Positions 62,393-64,000 of a stretch of DNA of 64,000 bases are shown piece by piece. Numbering within the stretch: the stretch's first letter is position 1; each line of letters starts with the position of its first letter. Origin of the DNA: Marinobacter szutsaonensis (lineage in GTDB: Bacteria > Pseudomonadota > Gammaproteobacteria > Pseudomonadales > Oleiphilaceae); NCBI RefSeq assembly GCF_039523335.1, contig NZ_BAAAFC010000001.1, forward strand, positions 2,418,001-2,482,000, in the 5' to 3' direction. A model generated the notes under the pieces. The model made no database searches, had not been told where the DNA came from, and was given only the letters and a program-made list of their open reading frames with translations. The position numbers and the translations under genes were made by a program.

Positions 62393-63718
62393 ATGACAAC
62401 AACAACACCCTTCAACACCCGTCCACTTGTCCGCGCCGTCGCCCTTGCCGGTGCTCCCCTGATGCTGCTGGCCGCAGCAACCGCAACCGCCCAGGACAAT
62501 AGCGAGTTGCAGGAGCTGCGAGACCGGGTGCAGCAGCTGGAAGAAAAGCTCGCCGGTGCGGTATCAACGGCGCCCGAGTTGCAGGAGGACAACACCTATC
62601 TGCTGCGGAATGGTGACGGCATCAAGATCGGGGACACCACAATTTCCTTCGGCGGTTTTATCAAGGCGGACGCCATCTTTGGTTCCGATGGTAATGGCAG
62701 TCTCAACGGCTATTCCATTGGCCTGCCCCGGACCTTCGCCAAAGCCGCCGCCAACGGTAGCAGTGACTGGAAGACCGGCTTCAGCGCCCGGGAATCCCGG
62801 ATCAGTATCGGGACCAGCACCGAAGACGTCTTCGGACACGACCTGACCACCTACATCGAGATGGACTTCAATCAGGACCTGAACGACGGGTTCAGCGAAA
62901 CCGGCAATGAAATCGTCTCCAACAGTTACGCGCCGCGCCTGCGCCAGGCCTATGGTTCATGGAATGGCTGGGACTTCGGGCAGACCTACACTACTTTTAC
63001 CGACCTTGCCGCCATGCCGGAAATCCTCAACCAGGGTAAGCAGGCGGCTTTTATTTACGCGACCCAACCCATGCTGCGTTACAACATGGCTGTGCCGGGC
63101 GGCAAGCTGATGGTGGCGCTGGAAAATCCGGAAGACGGTTACTATGGCAATTCCTATGATGATCAGTCCTATCCGGACCTGACAGCCCGTTACCAGATCC
63201 GTGGCAGATTCGGCTTCTATTCCATTGCCGGCATGGTTCGCAGCTTCGAGGACGACGCCGCGGACAAGACCGAGACCTCCGGCGCGGTGTCACTCAGCGC
63301 ACGCATCCCCACCATCGGTCGTGACGATCTGCGCCTTCAATACAGTTATGGCGCCCTGGGGCGTTATATGGGGCTGCTGACCTACCCGGATGTGGATCTG
63401 GGCGCCCTGGCGGCAGGTGAGGTGGAGCCGCTGAAGACCTATGGCGCCACGGCGGCGTATCGTCATTTCTGGTCTTCGGACTGGCGTTCGTCCGTGACGG
63501 TCTCGCACACCGAGATCGTGGACGACCTGGAATTCTCGCCGGCAGGCACCCTGAGCTACTTCGATAGTTCTACCTCCGTCCACGCCAACCTGCTGTGGTC
63601 AGCCCACAAGAATCTCACCCTGGGCCTGGAGTACGCGTATTGGGACTTTGGCGAGATCGCGACCAAAGGCAGCGAGCAATATGAGCAGGTGATGGCTTCG
63701 GCGAAACTGAGCTTTTGA
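62393..63718 (+). CDS. DcaP-like outer-membrane porin
   Basis: 441 residues from the ATG at 62393, with GAGGT upstream. The signal peptide spans about 1-31 (LLAAATATAQ), followed by a short coiled coil (LQELRDRVQQLEEKLAGA) typical of trimeric DcaP porins. The beta-barrel region includes ISFGGFIKADAIFGSDGN and the closing YEQVMASAKLSF. DcaP-type porins take up dicarboxylic or aromatic acids in Acinetobacter. The exact substrate is inferred. Confidence 0.9.
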   Translation: MTTTTPFNTRPLVRAVALAGAPLMLLAAATATAQDNSELQELRDRVQQLEEKLAGAVSTAPELQEDNTYLLRNGDGIKIGDTTISFGGFIKADAIFGSDGNGSLNGYSIGLPRTFAKAAANGSSDWKTGFSARESRISIGTSTEDVFGHDLTTYIEMDFNQDLNDGFSETGNEIVSNSYAPRLRQAYGSWNGWDFGQTYTTFTDLAAMPEILNQGKQAAFIYATQPMLRYNMAVPGGKLMVALENPEDGYYGNSYDDQSYPDLTARYQIRGRFGFYSIAGMVRSFEDDAADKTETSGAVSLSARIPTIGRDDLRLQYSYGALGRYMGLLTYPDVDLGALAAGEVEPLKTYGATAAYRHFWSSDWRSSVTVSHTEIVDDLEFSPAGTLSYFDSSTSVHANLLWSAHKNLTLGLEYAYWDFGEIATKGSEQYEQVMASAKLSF

Positions 63719-63772
63719 TCATGTCTGTTCCTTCCTGAGTCAGCTTAAAGCCCAGGTGCTTTGCACTCTCTT

Positions 63773-63809
63773 GCCCCGGCTCATACTCCCCCGAGCCGGG
63801 GCTTTTTTT
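63773..63809 (+). terminator. Intrinsic terminator of the porin gene
   Basis: GCCCCGGCT and AGCCGGGGC (9 bp) are followed by TTTTTTT, 54 bases after the porin stop. Confidence 0.92.
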
Positions 63810-63922
63810 GTCCATCCCGAATGACTGACCTGGCACCGGTGCAATCGAATGTTGCATTGAGCCAAAAAGGCCTTATGTTAGGTAAAGGCGGAAACTGAAA
63901 ATACCTACAGCAGATCCAGCGT

Positions 63923-64000
63923 ATGCCCGTATGTTCGCTCAACAGGGAAACCATCCGTATCAGCCTTTTTTCACTGCTGATCACCGGCCTGTTGTTGCTG
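63923..64000 (+). CDS. Possible start of a membrane-protein gene (cut by window edge)
   Basis: From ATG 63923 the frame is open to the edge for 26 codons: MPVCSLNRETIRIS, then the hydrophobic LFSLLITGLLLL. This looks like a membrane anchor or signal sequence. No clear ribosome-binding site is visible, so confidence is limited. Confidence 0.35.
   Translation, partial: MPVCSLNRETIRISLFSLLITGLLLL

Overview
The window looks like chromosome from a marine gammaproteobacterium, most likely Marinobacter or a close relative. This is inferred from high-GC coding, protein resemblance and gene order, not from a database search. No rRNA, tRNA, CRISPR array, prophage or insertion-sequence transposase was seen.

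Left part (1-15.2 kb): the minus strand carries a Pil-Chp surface-sensing cluster in the order pilG-pilH-pilI-pilJ-pilK-chpA. chpA runs off the left edge after 1562 codons and contains many Hpt modules. Divergent from it is gshB - tonB-like - yqgE - ruvX - pyrR - pyrB - pyrC'. This is the Pseudomonas arrangement, with a dihydroorotase-like PyrC' that has lost its metal-binding histidines.

Middle-left (15.4-27.3 kb): an unusual TRAP-type transporter set (solute-binding protein, TatT-like lipoprotein, fused permease) is interrupted by an opposite-strand HU gene. Then come pckA, hslO, hslR, a HAD phosphatase, a small exported protein, mutM, a membrane fatty-acid desaturase and an acyl-CoA-binding protein.

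Centre (27.5-47.1 kb): a type VI secretion locus in the same order as the Vibrio cholerae VCA0107-VCA0120 cluster: tssB, C, E, F, G, fha, tssJ, K, L, H, vasH, vasI, tssA, tssM. It has no hcp, vgrG, PAAR or effector gene and no Ser/Thr kinase or phosphatase. The FHA protein has lost its usual phosphopeptide-binding residues, and the sigma-54 activator carries GAFSGA in place of GAFTGA.

Right part (47.2-64 kb): rsmD; ftsY-ftsE-ftsX-rpoH; a tartronate-semialdehyde-reductase / hydroxypyruvate-isomerase pair; a two-component system; greB behind a candidate small RNA or attenuator; a solo integrase SAM-like domain protein; and a MaoC / class II aldolase / twin acyl-CoA dehydrogenase cluster facing a DcaP-type porin.

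Two non-coding repeat families stand out. Family 1 is a 30-bp palindrome that always occurs as a pair of two subtypes; all three pairs lie between convergent genes. Family 2 is a roughly 100-bp element with a conserved core inside long inverted arms. Its arm sequence differs between copies while the two arms of each copy still match; two of its three copies sit inside the type VI locus.
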